Part shown: positions 8,419-16,164 of the stretch, piece by piece
How positions within the stretch are numbered: position 1 is the stretch's first letter
Layout: each line of letters begins with the position of its first letter
Source of the DNA: Aureimonas psammosilenae
GTDB taxonomy: Bacteria > Pseudomonadota > Alphaproteobacteria > Rhizobiales > Rhizobiaceae
Assembly (NCBI RefSeq): GCF_009176975.1
Contig: NZ_WEZG01000005.1
Coordinates: 62,001 to 126,000, forward strand
Direction: 5' to 3'
DNA: 64,000 nucleotides
Notes under the pieces: generated by a model
The model's input: the letters and a program-made list of their open reading frames with translations, nothing else
Database searches by the model: none
What the model was told of the DNA's origin: nothing
Program-made: the position numbers and the translations under genes

Positions 8419-9093
8419 TCAAACAGGCTCCAGCGGCTCGTCGCGCTCGCCCGCGCCCATGCGGGTGAGGGCGAGCGCGAAGCGTGCGATGTCCGGCACG
8501 CCGCTCGTCACGGCGAGTTCCACGACACGCTCTCCCTTGGCGCGCTTCTTGCGCCATTCGGCGTAAGGATAGTCGGTGATCGAGCGGAAGGTCTCCGGCC
8601 CCCGCGCCACCGGGAAGCGGCTCGTCGCGCCCGAATTGATCGGCGACAGCGTGATGCACTCGCGATAGGCATCCACCAGCGCGCGGGCGTCGAGGGTGAT
8701 GATGTCGTGCCGGGCGGTCCGATAGCTGCCGGCCTCCAGCAGGCGGCGCAGGCGCTTCTCGGAGAGCCAGAAGAAGGTTCGGGCGTTGAGGGTCCGATAC
8801 CAGTCCTCCGGCCGCAGCCCGCCCTGAAGGACGCGGGCGAGCGAGGCGTCGTTCATCGGCTTGTTGTCGCGGATCACGATGCGCTCGCCCTCCGGCCCGT
8901 CCAGCACGACGCCGGCCGGGCGGCGCGCCGCCTCGATCGCGGGGCGCTCAGGCTGCGGAACATCGCAGAGATCGAGAAGGGCGGAGGTGGAAAGCAAGCC
9001 ATGGCGGCGGATCGCCGGCCAGCTTCCCCGTTCCGCCATGTGAAAAAGCTTCGGACAATCGCGCAAAAGCTCGTCCAGTTCCGCCTCGGTCAT
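8419..9093 (-). CDS. DUF7002-like protein of unknown function
   Basis: The 224-residue protein opens MTEAELDELLRDCPKLFHMA and continues GSWPAIRRHGLLSTSALLD, a pattern I associate with the DUF7002 family. Later conserved-looking parts are NKPMNDASLARVLQGGL, RTFFWLSEKRLRRLL and ITLDARALVDAY. The LFHMAE...GSW...IRRHGLLST opening recalls proteins that handle ADP-ribose-like ligands, but this is only an impression. An in-frame upstream ATG at 9225 would add 44 basic residues and is unlikely. The gene is transcribed away from the GlcG-like gene and no partner is evident. Confidence 0.65.
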   Translation of the reverse strand: MTEAELDELLRDCPKLFHMAERGSWPAIRRHGLLSTSALLDLCDVPQPERPAIEAARRPAGVVLDGPEGERIVIRDNKPMNDASLARVLQGGLRPEDWYRTLNARTFFWLSEKRLRRLLEAGSYRTARHDIITLDARALVDAYRECITLSPINSGATSRFPVARGPETFRSITDYPYAEWRKKRAKGERVVELAVTSGVPDIARFALALTRMGAGERDEPLEPV

Positions 9094-9179
9094 GGGTCTT
9101 TCCGGCTGTCGGTTTCGTCCAAGGGTGCAATCTCGCTTCGCGGACGATACAAGGGATGGATCAGAAACGGATTCGATCC

Positions 9180-9605
9180 ATGCCGCTTTCCCTCGATATC
9201 GCCCGCCGCATCGTCGCAGCCGCAAGAAACAAGGGGCGCGAGTTGAACCTCAAGCCGCTGACCGTGGTGGTTCTGGATGCCGGCGGCGATCTCCTGGCGC
9301 TGGAGCGCGAGGACGGCGCGAGCCCGCTTCGGCCCGCCATCGCGGTCGGCAAAGCCAATGGCGCGATCCAGATGGGCCTCGGCTCGCGCGCCTTGATGGT
9401 GCGCGCCGAGCAGCAGCCCTTCTTTATCCAATCGATGAACGCGCTGGCCGGCGGCTCGCTCGTACCGGTGCCGGGCGGCGTACTCGTGCGCGAGAACGGC
9501 GTGGTGATCGGCGCCGTCGGCATCACCGGCGACACGTCCGACAACGACGAGACGGCGGCCGTCGCCGGCATCGAAGCGGTGGGCCTCGCCGCCGACAAAG
9601 GATAG
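9180..9605 (+). CDS. GlcG/HbpS family protein (heme-binding-like)
   Basis: The 141-residue protein matches the GlcG/HbpS family: MPLSLDIARRIVAAA at the start, LTVVVLDAGGDLLALEREDG in the first third, then RPAIAVGKANGA, and a terminal GVVIGAVGITGDTSDNDE. Family members include a heme-binding sensor protein of streptomycetes and GlcG of the glycolate operon; the exact role is unknown. The start at 9180 fits the family, but an in-frame ATG at 9156 would add eight residues. It lies upstream of siroheme synthase, which also handles tetrapyrroles, and 2.9 kb from the glcB stop; E. coli glcG neighbours glcB. Confidence 0.85.
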   Translation: MPLSLDIARRIVAAARNKGRELNLKPLTVVVLDAGGDLLALEREDGASPLRPAIAVGKANGAIQMGLGSRALMVRAEQQPFFIQSMNALAGGSLVPVPGGVLVRENGVVIGAVGITGDTSDNDETAAVAGIEAVGLAADKG

Positions 9606-9712
9606 ATTCGCTTTTCGCCTCAAGCCATCGAGGCGCAAAGCCTGTTCTGGAAAAGCCGCGGCTTTTCCCGCACAGAGTGCCGAACCACCGCTTTTCGCAT
9701 GGCGCAGACCTC

Positions 9713-11182
9713 ATGAACGACGAGACCCAGCCTTTCGAAGACAGGGCGCGCCCGGAGCGTCTCGGCGCGTTGTCCGTTCTGCCGGTCTTTCTGTCGCTGG
9801 CTGGCCGGCGTGCGGTGCTGGCGGGCGGCTCGGCGGCGGCGGCCTGGAAGGCGGAAATGCTGGCCGCTTCCGGCGCTCAGGTCGAAATCTACGCGCCGAG
9901 CGACGATTTGTCGGACGAAATGACCGAGCTACTTGCGACGGGCGCGGCGGCGGGATCGCTCACCCGTCTCGACCGGCCCTGGGATGCGGCCTGTCTGAAG
10001 GGCGCGGCCGTCGCGGTGCTCGACTGCGAAAGCGAAGCCGAGGCACAGGCCTTCGCCTGCTCGGCGCGCGAAGCCGGAACGCCCTGGAACGTCGTCGACA
10101 AGCCGGCCTTCTGCCAGTTCCGCTTCGGCTCGGTGGTCAACCGTTCGCCCGTGGTGGTCGGCATCTCGACGGACGGCGCGGCGCCCATTCTCGGCCAGGC
10201 GATCCGCCGCCGCATCGAAACCCTTCTGCCGCCGACGCTTTCTGCCTGGGGGCGGCTTGCCGCCAAGGTCCGCGCCGAGGTGATGGAGCGTCTCGCCCCC
10301 GGCGGGCAGCGCCGCGCCTTCTGGGAGCGTTTCACCGATGCCGCCTTCACAAGGCGAGTGGAGGATGCCGACGAAGAAAGCCAGGCGCGCGGGCTCGTGT
10401 CTGAGATCGCTGCCGCGCCCTCATCCGGCGGCCGTGTCACGCTGGTCGGCGCGGGGCCGGGCGAGGCGGAGCTTCTGACGCTGAAAGCCGTTCGTGCGCT
10501 CCAGAGCGCCGACGTGATCCTGTTCGACGATCTCGTGTCCGACGACGTCCTGGAACTCGCCCGGCGCGAGGCCAAGCGGATGCTGGTCGGCAAGCGGGGC
10601 GGGCGCGAATCCTGCCGGCAGGAGGATATCAACGCCACCATGGTCAGCCTCGCCAAGGCGGGGCGGCATGTGGTGCGCCTGAAATCCGGCGATGTCGCGG
10701 TGTTCGGCCGGGCCGGCGAGGAACTCGCCGAACTGAAGCGCGAAGGCATTCCGGTGGAAACCGTCCCCGGCATCACGGCGGCTTCGGCCATGGCCTCCGC
10801 CTTCGGCGTGTCGCTGACGCATCGCGACCATGCGAGCGAGCTTCGCCTCGTCACCGGCCATTCGCGCCACGGCGACCTGCCGGACAATGTCGACTGGCAG
10901 GATCTGGCGCGCGCCCATGCCACCACCGTCTTCTACATGGGCGGGCGCATGGCGGGCCGGATCGCCGAGAAGCTCGTCGCCTCGGGACTGTCGCCCAAAA
11001 CGCCCGTCGCCGTCGCCTCCAATCTCAGCCGCGCCGACGAGGTTCGGCGGCTCGGGACGTTGGCGAGTCTGGCGGGCATCGTCGGTGAGATCGGCTACGA
11101 CAAGCCGATCCTGATCGGCGTCGGCCATGTGTTCGGGGAATGCGAGGCGGTGGCCGACCCGCGCTTGGCAGAGGCGGTCTGA
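9713..11182 (+). CDS. cysG: Siroheme synthase CysG (uroporphyrinogen-III methyltransferase / precorrin-2 dehydrogenase / ferrochelatase)
   Basis: The 489-residue protein carries an N-terminal dehydrogenase-chelatase domain, with AVLAGGSAAAAWKAEML as the NAD-binding loop and NVVDKPAFCQFRFGSVVNRS after it. The C-terminal SAM-dependent methyltransferase domain begins at VTLVGAGPGEAELLTLKAV and contains PGITAAS. It converts uroporphyrinogen III to siroheme, the cofactor of sulfite and nitrite reductases. The ATG at 9713 was chosen because the upstream part of the open frame shows no homology. Its TGA is followed at once by the ATG of the next gene. Confidence 0.95.
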   Translation: MNDETQPFEDRARPERLGALSVLPVFLSLAGRRAVLAGGSAAAAWKAEMLAASGAQVEIYAPSDDLSDEMTELLATGAAAGSLTRLDRPWDAACLKGAAVAVLDCESEAEAQAFACSAREAGTPWNVVDKPAFCQFRFGSVVNRSPVVVGISTDGAAPILGQAIRRRIETLLPPTLSAWGRLAAKVRAEVMERLAPGGQRRAFWERFTDAAFTRRVEDADEESQARGLVSEIAAAPSSGGRVTLVGAGPGEAELLTLKAVRALQSADVILFDDLVSDDVLELARREAKRMLVGKRGGRESCRQEDINATMVSLAKAGRHVVRLKSGDVAVFGRAGEELAELKREGIPVETVPGITAASAMASAFGVSLTHRDHASELRLVTGHSRHGDLPDNVDWQDLARAHATTVFYMGGRMAGRIAEKLVASGLSPKTPVAVASNLSRADEVRRLGTLASLAGIVGEIGYDKPILIGVGHVFGECEAVADPRLAEAV

Positions 11183-11827
11183 ATGGTGAGCGAGACGATC
11201 ACGTTGCCGGTCCTGGTGGATCGCCTTCTCGACCAGCCCTCCGCCAAGCGCCGCCTCGTGGCGCTGGCCGGGCCGCCGGGCGTCGGCAAGACGACGACGG
11301 CCGACCTTCTGAAGTCCATGCTGAATGAGCGGCAGGGAGACCTCGCCGACATCCTGCCCATGGACGGCTTTCATTTCGACGATCTCGTCCTCAATGCGCG
11401 GGGGCATCGACCTCGCAAGGGCGCGCCGCATACCTTCGACCTCCTCGGTTTTCGCGCGACCATCGAGCGGGTGAAACGCGATGACGGCTCGGATATCGCC
11501 GTGCCGGTCTTCGACCGCGACCTTGAAATCGCCCGAGCGGGCGCGCGCATCATCGCCGGCGATACGCGGATCGTGGTGGTGGAAGGGAATTACCTTCTCC
11601 TCGACGAGCCCGGCTGGCGCGACCTCTCGCCCCTGTTCGACGTGTCCGTGAAGCTCGTCGCCGACGAGTCCGTGCTGGAGGCCCGCTTGACGCAGCGTTG
11701 GAAGGGCTACGGCTACGAGGGCGAGGCGATGGTGGCTAAGATGGAGGGCAACGACCTGCCCAACATGCGGCTCGTCGTCAGGAACAGCCTTCCCGCCGAT
11801 TACGAGATTCGCTCCGACGCGGCCTGA
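11183..11827 (+). CDS. P-loop nucleoside/sugar kinase family protein (FrcK/YggC-like)
   Basis: The 214-residue protein has a Walker A motif GPPGVGKTTTAD near residue 30, then LPMDGFHFDD, typical of the uridine kinase/pantothenate kinase/phosphoribulokinase superfamily. VVVEGNYLLLDEPGWRDL matches the Walker B-like segment of this group. Relatives include FrcK, encoded in rhizobial fructose transporter operons. Here there is no transporter, so the substrate is unknown. The ATG directly abuts the cysG stop, which suggests co-transcription. Its last 28 bases overlap the 3' end of the convergent ceramidase-like gene. Confidence 0.85.
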   Translation: MVSETITLPVLVDRLLDQPSAKRRLVALAGPPGVGKTTTADLLKSMLNERQGDLADILPMDGFHFDDLVLNARGHRPRKGAPHTFDLLGFRATIERVKRDDGSDIAVPVFDRDLEIARAGARIIAGDTRIVVVEGNYLLLDEPGWRDLSPLFDVSVKLVADESVLEARLTQRWKGYGYEGEAMVAKMEGNDLPNMRLVVRNSLPADYEIRSDAA

Positions 11828-12480
11828 GGCAGGGCGGCGCGCAGGAGCAGGAACAGCGTCACCGCGTTGAGAATGTGCCATCCGAAATGCGTGCCGAGCG
11901 GGAAGGCGTCGCAGACCGGCATGTCCGCCATGCGGAAGGCGAGCGATATAGAAAAGACGCATCCGGCGCCCAGAACCCATTCGCTGCCCGGACGCTTGGC
12001 GATCCTCAGCCAGGAGCCGATGCCGAAGAGCGCCAGCAGCGCCGGGACATAGCCGGCCGAGGAGCCGACGAGTTTGGCGAACAGGGGCTCGGCCGCGAAG
12101 GACGTGGCGAGAAACGCCAAGGTGCCGAGAAGGCTCGCCGCGAGCGACAGCCCGAGAAGCCGCCGGAGCGCCAGCGCGAAATAGCCGTAGATGAAGACCG
12201 CGATCGGGATCGTGTCGGCCAGCACCGACCAACGGTCCGCGAAGGTGTGGAACAGGAACGAGCCGACCCCGATCACGAAGACGAGCGCGCAAAGGGCAAG
12301 GCCTGCATAATCGCGAGGCTCGCCGCCGATGCGGGCGAGAACGTCCCGCTTTCGCCAGATCGCGAAACCCGCCAGCGCCGCTAGAATAAAGGCGGCGTTG
12401 GTCGCGGCATTCACGGGCTCGGCCCAGAAGGCCGCGCTGGTGCGCTCGCAATAAGCGTCGATCGGGTCGGTCCAGGCCAC
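11800..12480 (-). CDS. Ceramidase-like integral membrane protein (alkaline ceramidase/PAQR-related)
   Basis: This 226-residue protein has about seven hydrophobic segments. It opens with DPIDAYCER, has VGSFLFHTFADRWSVLADTIP in the third segment, and ends with GTHFGWHILNAVTLFLLL. The Ser/His/Asp set (S-x3-H, D, and HFGWH) matches the metal site of the CREST-type alkaline ceramidase superfamily, which hydrolyses amide bonds in the membrane. The substrate here is unknown. It starts nine bases after the glcB stop, so glcB and this gene probably share a transcript. The 3' end overlaps the opposite-strand kinase gene. Confidence 0.8.
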   Translation of the reverse strand: MAWTDPIDAYCERTSAAFWAEPVNAATNAAFILAALAGFAIWRKRDVLARIGGEPRDYAGLALCALVFVIGVGSFLFHTFADRWSVLADTIPIAVFIYGYFALALRRLLGLSLAASLLGTLAFLATSFAAEPLFAKLVGSSAGYVPALLALFGIGSWLRIAKRPGSEWVLGAGCVFSISLAFRMADMPVCDAFPLGTHFGWHILNAVTLFLLLRAALPQAASERIS

Positions 12481-12489
12481 GGCGTCCGG

Positions 12490-14652
12490 TCAGCCGGCGG
12501 CTTTCCGCTCCAGCCGGCGACGATGCAGCACCGGCTCGGTATAGCCGGATGGCTGGTTGCGGCCCTCGAAAACGAGATCGCAGGCCGCCTGATAGGCAAT
12601 GGACCCGTCGAAGTCGGGCGCCATCGGCCGGTAGTTCCGGTCGCTCGCGTTCTGCGCGTCGACCTTGGCGGCCATCTCGCGCATCGCCGCCATCACCTCG
12701 TCACGGGAAACGACGCCGTGATGCAGCCAGTTGGCGAGCGCCTGCGAGGAAATGCGGCAGGTGGCGCGATCCTCCATCAGGCCGACATCGTTGATGTCCG
12801 GCACCGTGGAGCAGCCGACGCCCTGGTCCACCCAGCGCACGACATAGCCGAGAATGCCTTGCGCGTTGTTGCGGATCTCGGCGCGGATTTCGTCCTCGCT
12901 CCAATTGCCGCCCTTGTTCGTCGGGATCGCCAGAAGCGCGTCGAGCCCGGCGCGGGGTCCGCCCGACGCGATCTCCTTCTGGCGGGAAAGCACGTCGACC
13001 TCGTGGTAATGCGTGGCGTGCAGCGTCGCGGCGGTGGGGGAGGGCACCCAAGCGCAGTTCGCGCCGGCCTTCGGGTGGCCGAGTTTCTGTTCCAGCATGT
13101 CATGCATCAGGGCCGGCATCGCCCACATGCCCTTGCCGATCTGCGCCTTGCCGGAGAAACCGCAGGCGAGACCGATATCGACGTTGCGGTCCTCGTAGGA
13201 CTTGATCCAGGACTCGCTCTTCATCGTGCCCTTGCGCACCATCGGGCCGGCTTCCATCGAGGTGTGGAGTTCGTCGCCGGTGCGGTCGAGGAAGCCGGTA
13301 TTGATGAAGAAGACGCGCCCCTTGGCGGCGCGGATGCACTCCTTCAGGTTCGCCGAGGTTCGGCGCTCCTCGTCCATGATGCCCATCTTGATCGTGTTCG
13401 CAGGCAAGGCGAGCGCTTCTTCCACGCGCGAGAAGATCTCGTTCGCGAAACCGACTTCCGCCGGCCCGTGCATCTTCGGCTTCACGACATAGATCGAGCC
13501 GGCGCGGGAGTTGCGGATGCCGTCCGTCTTCTTCAGGTCGTGGAGGGCGATGGTTGCCGTCACCATCGCGTCCATAATGCCTTCGGGGACTTCCGATCCG
13601 TCGGCTAGGAGGATCGCCGGATTGGTCATCAGGTGTCCGACATTGCGCACGAGCAAGACCGAGCGGCCGGGAAGGGTGAAGGGCTGACCTTCGGGATCGA
13701 GGTAGTCGCGGTCGGGGCTCAGCGTCCGGCGCACCGTTTCACCGTTCTTCTGGAAGCTCTCGGTGAGGTCGCCCTTCATCAGGCCGAGCCAGTTGCGATA
13801 AACGGCGGTCTTGTCCTCGGCATCCACGGCCGCGATGGAATCTTCGAGATCGCAGATCGCGGTCATCGCCGATTCCAGGATCACGTCGGCGAGTTTCGCC
13901 GGGTCCTTGGCGCCGATGCGGTTCTCGCCGTCGATCACGAGTTCGACATGCAACCCGTTGTGCTTGAGAAGCACCGAGCCCTTCGAGCCCGTGTCGCCCG
14001 CATAGCCGGCGAACTGGGCCGGATCGGCGAGGCGCGCCACGCGGTCGCCATGGGCGGCGAGAAGGTGCCCGTTCTCGACGCGGTAGAGGTGAGCCTCAGT
14101 GTGGCTCATGCCGTCGAGCGGCGCGACCTTGTCGAGGAAGCGCTTGGCCCATTCCACGACACGCGCACCCCGCGCCTTGTCATATGCGCTCCCCGTCGGC
14201 GCATCGCCCATCGCGTCCGTGCCGTAGAGCGCGTCGAAGAGCGAGCCCCAGCGGGCGTTCGCCGCGTTCAGCGTGTAGCGGGCGTTCAGAAGCGGCACCA
14301 CGAGTTGCGGGCCGGGGATCAGCGCGATCTCCGGATCGACATTCGCCGTCTCGATGGCGAAGTCCGCTCCTTCCGGCACGAGATAGCCGATCTCCGATAG
14401 AAAGGCGCGATACTCGGCCGGGTCGATCTCGGCCCCCCGGCGGTCGAGGTGCCAGCGGTCGATCTTTGCCTGGAGTTCGTCGCGGAGCGTCAGAAATTCG
14501 CGGTTCTTGGGGGCCAAGTCGGCGAGGATCGCAGAAAGGCTTTTCCAGAAGCGCGCCGGCTCGATGCCGGTGCCGGGCAGCGCCTCGCCGTCGATGAAGT
14601 TCTTGAGGATGTCGGCGACCCGCAAGCCTTCGATTTCCGTCATCTCCGCCAT
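12490..14652 (-). CDS. glcB: Malate synthase G
   Basis: The 720-residue protein has the usual length and architecture of malate synthase G. The N-terminal domain includes [20 protein letters not shown], the barrel has [20 protein letters not shown] and [15 protein letters not shown], and the C-terminal cap carries the catalytic region [18 protein letters not shown]. It condenses glyoxylate with acetyl-CoA to malate for growth on C2 compounds. The ATG at 14652 gives [20 protein letters not shown]. Isocitrate lyase and glycolate oxidase genes are not in this window. Confidence 0.97.
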   Translation of the reverse strand: MAEMTEIEGLRVADILKNFIDGEALPGTGIEPARFWKSLSAILADLAPKNREFLTLRDELQAKIDRWHLDRRGAEIDPAEYRAFLSEIGYLVPEGADFAIETANVDPEIALIPGPQLVVPLLNARYTLNAANARWGSLFDALYGTDAMGDAPTGSAYDKARGARVVEWAKRFLDKVAPLDGMSHTEAHLYRVENGHLLAAHGDRVARLADPAQFAGYAGDTGSKGSVLLKHNGLHVELVIDGENRIGAKDPAKLADVILESAMTAICDLEDSIAAVDAEDKTAVYRNWLGLMKGDLTESFQKNGETVRRTLSPDRDYLDPEGQPFTLPGRSVLLVRNVGHLMTNPAILLADGSEVPEGIMDAMVTATIALHDLKKTDGIRNSRAGSIYVVKPKMHGPAEVGFANEIFSRVEEALALPANTIKMGIMDEERRTSANLKECIRAAKGRVFFINTGFLDRTGDELHTSMEAGPMVRKGTMKSESWIKSYEDRNVDIGLACGFSGKAQIGKGMWAMPALMHDMLEQKLGHPKAGANCAWVPSPTAATLHATHYHEVDVLSRQKEIASGGPRAGLDALLAIPTNKGGNWSEDEIRAEIRNNAQGILGYVVRWVDQGVGCSTVPDINDVGLMEDRATCRISSQALANWLHHGVVSRDEVMAAMREMAAKVDAQNASDRNYRPMAPDFDGSIAYQAACDLVFEGRNQPSGYTEPVLHRRRLERKAAG

Positions 14653-14821
14653 GTCGTTTCTCCAACTTCCGCTTCGCTCGGGATGTCGTTCAGAGAATGG
14701 GCAAAGTCAAATCGATTGAGTTCGTTCAAGGATCTTGCGGACGGCTTGCGACTCGTCTTCACCCATTGCAACCTGCAATGCGGAAGCGGGAGGCGCTTCC
14801 TTGGAAGAAGGGGAGTTCGGC

Positions 14822-15814
14822 ATGAGGGGTTTCACGCGTCGCACAGCGACGAAGCTTCTGGGCGCTATTCTTCTGGCTGGATCGGCCGGAACCGGCATCG
14901 GTCATGCGCAAAGCGCTTTCCCCGAAAAGCCGGTGACGCTGGTCGTGCCTTTCGCGCCGGGCGGCTCCACCGATCTCGTGGCGCGTGTCGTCGCCAAGAA
15001 GATGGGCGACATTCTCGGCCAGCAGGTGCTGGTGGACAACAAGGCGGGGGCCGGCGGAAACCTCGGCGCGAGCGTCGTCGCCAAAGCCGCGCCGGACGGC
15101 TACACCATCCTGATGGGCACGATCGCGACCCACGCGCTCTCCGCCTCGCTTTATTCCAAGCCGCCCTTCGATCCGGTGAAGGACTTCGCGCCGGTGTCCT
15201 GGCTGATCACCGTGCCGAACGTTCTGGCGGTCAATCCCGAGTTTCCGGCGAAAGATGTGAAGGAACTCATCGCGCTCCTGAAGGAGAAGCCCGGCGAATA
15301 TACCTACGCGTCCTCGGGCAACGGCACGCCGCTGCATCTTTCCGGCGAACTCTTCGCCAAGCTGGCGGGTGTCGAGATCATCCACGTGCCTTATCAGGGC
15401 TCCGGCCCGGCGCTCGTCGATGTCATCGGCGGGCAGGTGCCGATCATCTTCGACAACCTGCCGTCCGCGACCGAACCGATCCGCGCCGGCCAGCTTCGCG
15501 CGCTGGCAGTCACCACGAAGGAGCGCGCCGCCAACTTCCCCGATCTCCCCACCATGAAGGAAGCGGGCGTTTCCGGCTACGAGACCAATACGTGGAACGC
15601 GCTGTTCGCGCCGGCGGGCACGCCGCCCGAGGTGATCGCCAAGCTGAACGCGGCGGCGAACGAGGCTTTGAAGGACGAAGCCGTCGCCAATCGCTTGAAG
15701 GAAAGCGGGGCGGTGATCGTCGGCTCCAGTCCCGAAGTTCTCGGGGAACATGTCGCGGCGGAAGTGGCGCGCTGGCGGCCGGTGATCGAAGAAGCCGGAA
15801 TCAAGATGGACTGA
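14822..15814 (+). CDS. TctC/Bug-type tricarboxylate transporter substrate-binding protein
   Basis: The 330-residue protein starts with a signal peptide: basic MRGFTRRTATK, then a hydrophobic stretch, then a likely cut after HAQ. The mature part opens FPEKPVTLVVPFAPGGSTDL, the hallmark of Bug-family periplasmic binding proteins, and later has YASSGNGTPLHLSGELF and HVPYQGSGPALVDVIGGQV. These proteins feed carboxylates to TctAB membrane pumps, but no TctA or TctB gene is in the window, so it is an orphan receptor. An AAGGGGAG box precedes the ATG at 14822. The ligand cannot be deduced. Confidence 0.92.
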   Translation: MRGFTRRTATKLLGAILLAGSAGTGIGHAQSAFPEKPVTLVVPFAPGGSTDLVARVVAKKMGDILGQQVLVDNKAGAGGNLGASVVAKAAPDGYTILMGTIATHALSASLYSKPPFDPVKDFAPVSWLITVPNVLAVNPEFPAKDVKELIALLKEKPGEYTYASSGNGTPLHLSGELFAKLAGVEIIHVPYQGSGPALVDVIGGQVPIIFDNLPSATEPIRAGQLRALAVTTKERAANFPDLPTMKEAGVSGYETNTWNALFAPAGTPPEVIAKLNAAANEALKDEAVANRLKESGAVIVGSSPEVLGEHVAAEVARWRPVIEEAGIKMD

Positions 15815-16164
15815 TCTCAGTCGGAGAAAAGCGAAGCCGCCGCGGCCTGAGGGGGGATGGCCAGCGACGGCTCCGTCTTTTCGAAGGCTCTCAAGGTCCC
15901 GCGAGGGGGGATAGGACCTGAAGCCTTTCCAATTTCGGCACAAAAGCGGGGGACTTGCCTTGGCCGAACACGGCGGGTTCTCGCCACGCCGTTGCCCCAG
16001 ATGTGATCTTTCACCGCCATGTTTGCAAGGCGCGGAGGGCCGGAAAAGCTCACTTGCGCGTGAGAAATACATTACAATTCGTCAAGGAAGAGGGCGCGGC
16101 GTCGAGGTCTTTTCCGGCGGTGCGCCGCATGGACTCGGGGGCCGCGCCGGGATAGGCATCGCTC
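15815..16164. other. 350-base gap before polA, no gene recognised
   Basis: Several open frames cross this stretch but none resembles a protein family or has a ribosome-binding site. A TACAAT hexamer at 16073-16078 could be a -10 element for polA, yet the nearest TTGCGC lies only 13 bases upstream, too close for a standard promoter. No clear hairpin terminator follows the tctC-like gene. Confidence 0.5.

Noticed and set aside
9092-9712. N-terminal extension of CysG through the GlcG-like gene
   Set aside because: The frame is open but the translation is Arg-rich and unlike any CysG; the overlapped GlcG-like frame is a real gene.
16054-16078. Standard promoter for polA from TTGCGC and TACAAT
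   Set aside because: The spacing of 13 bases is too short for sigma-70.
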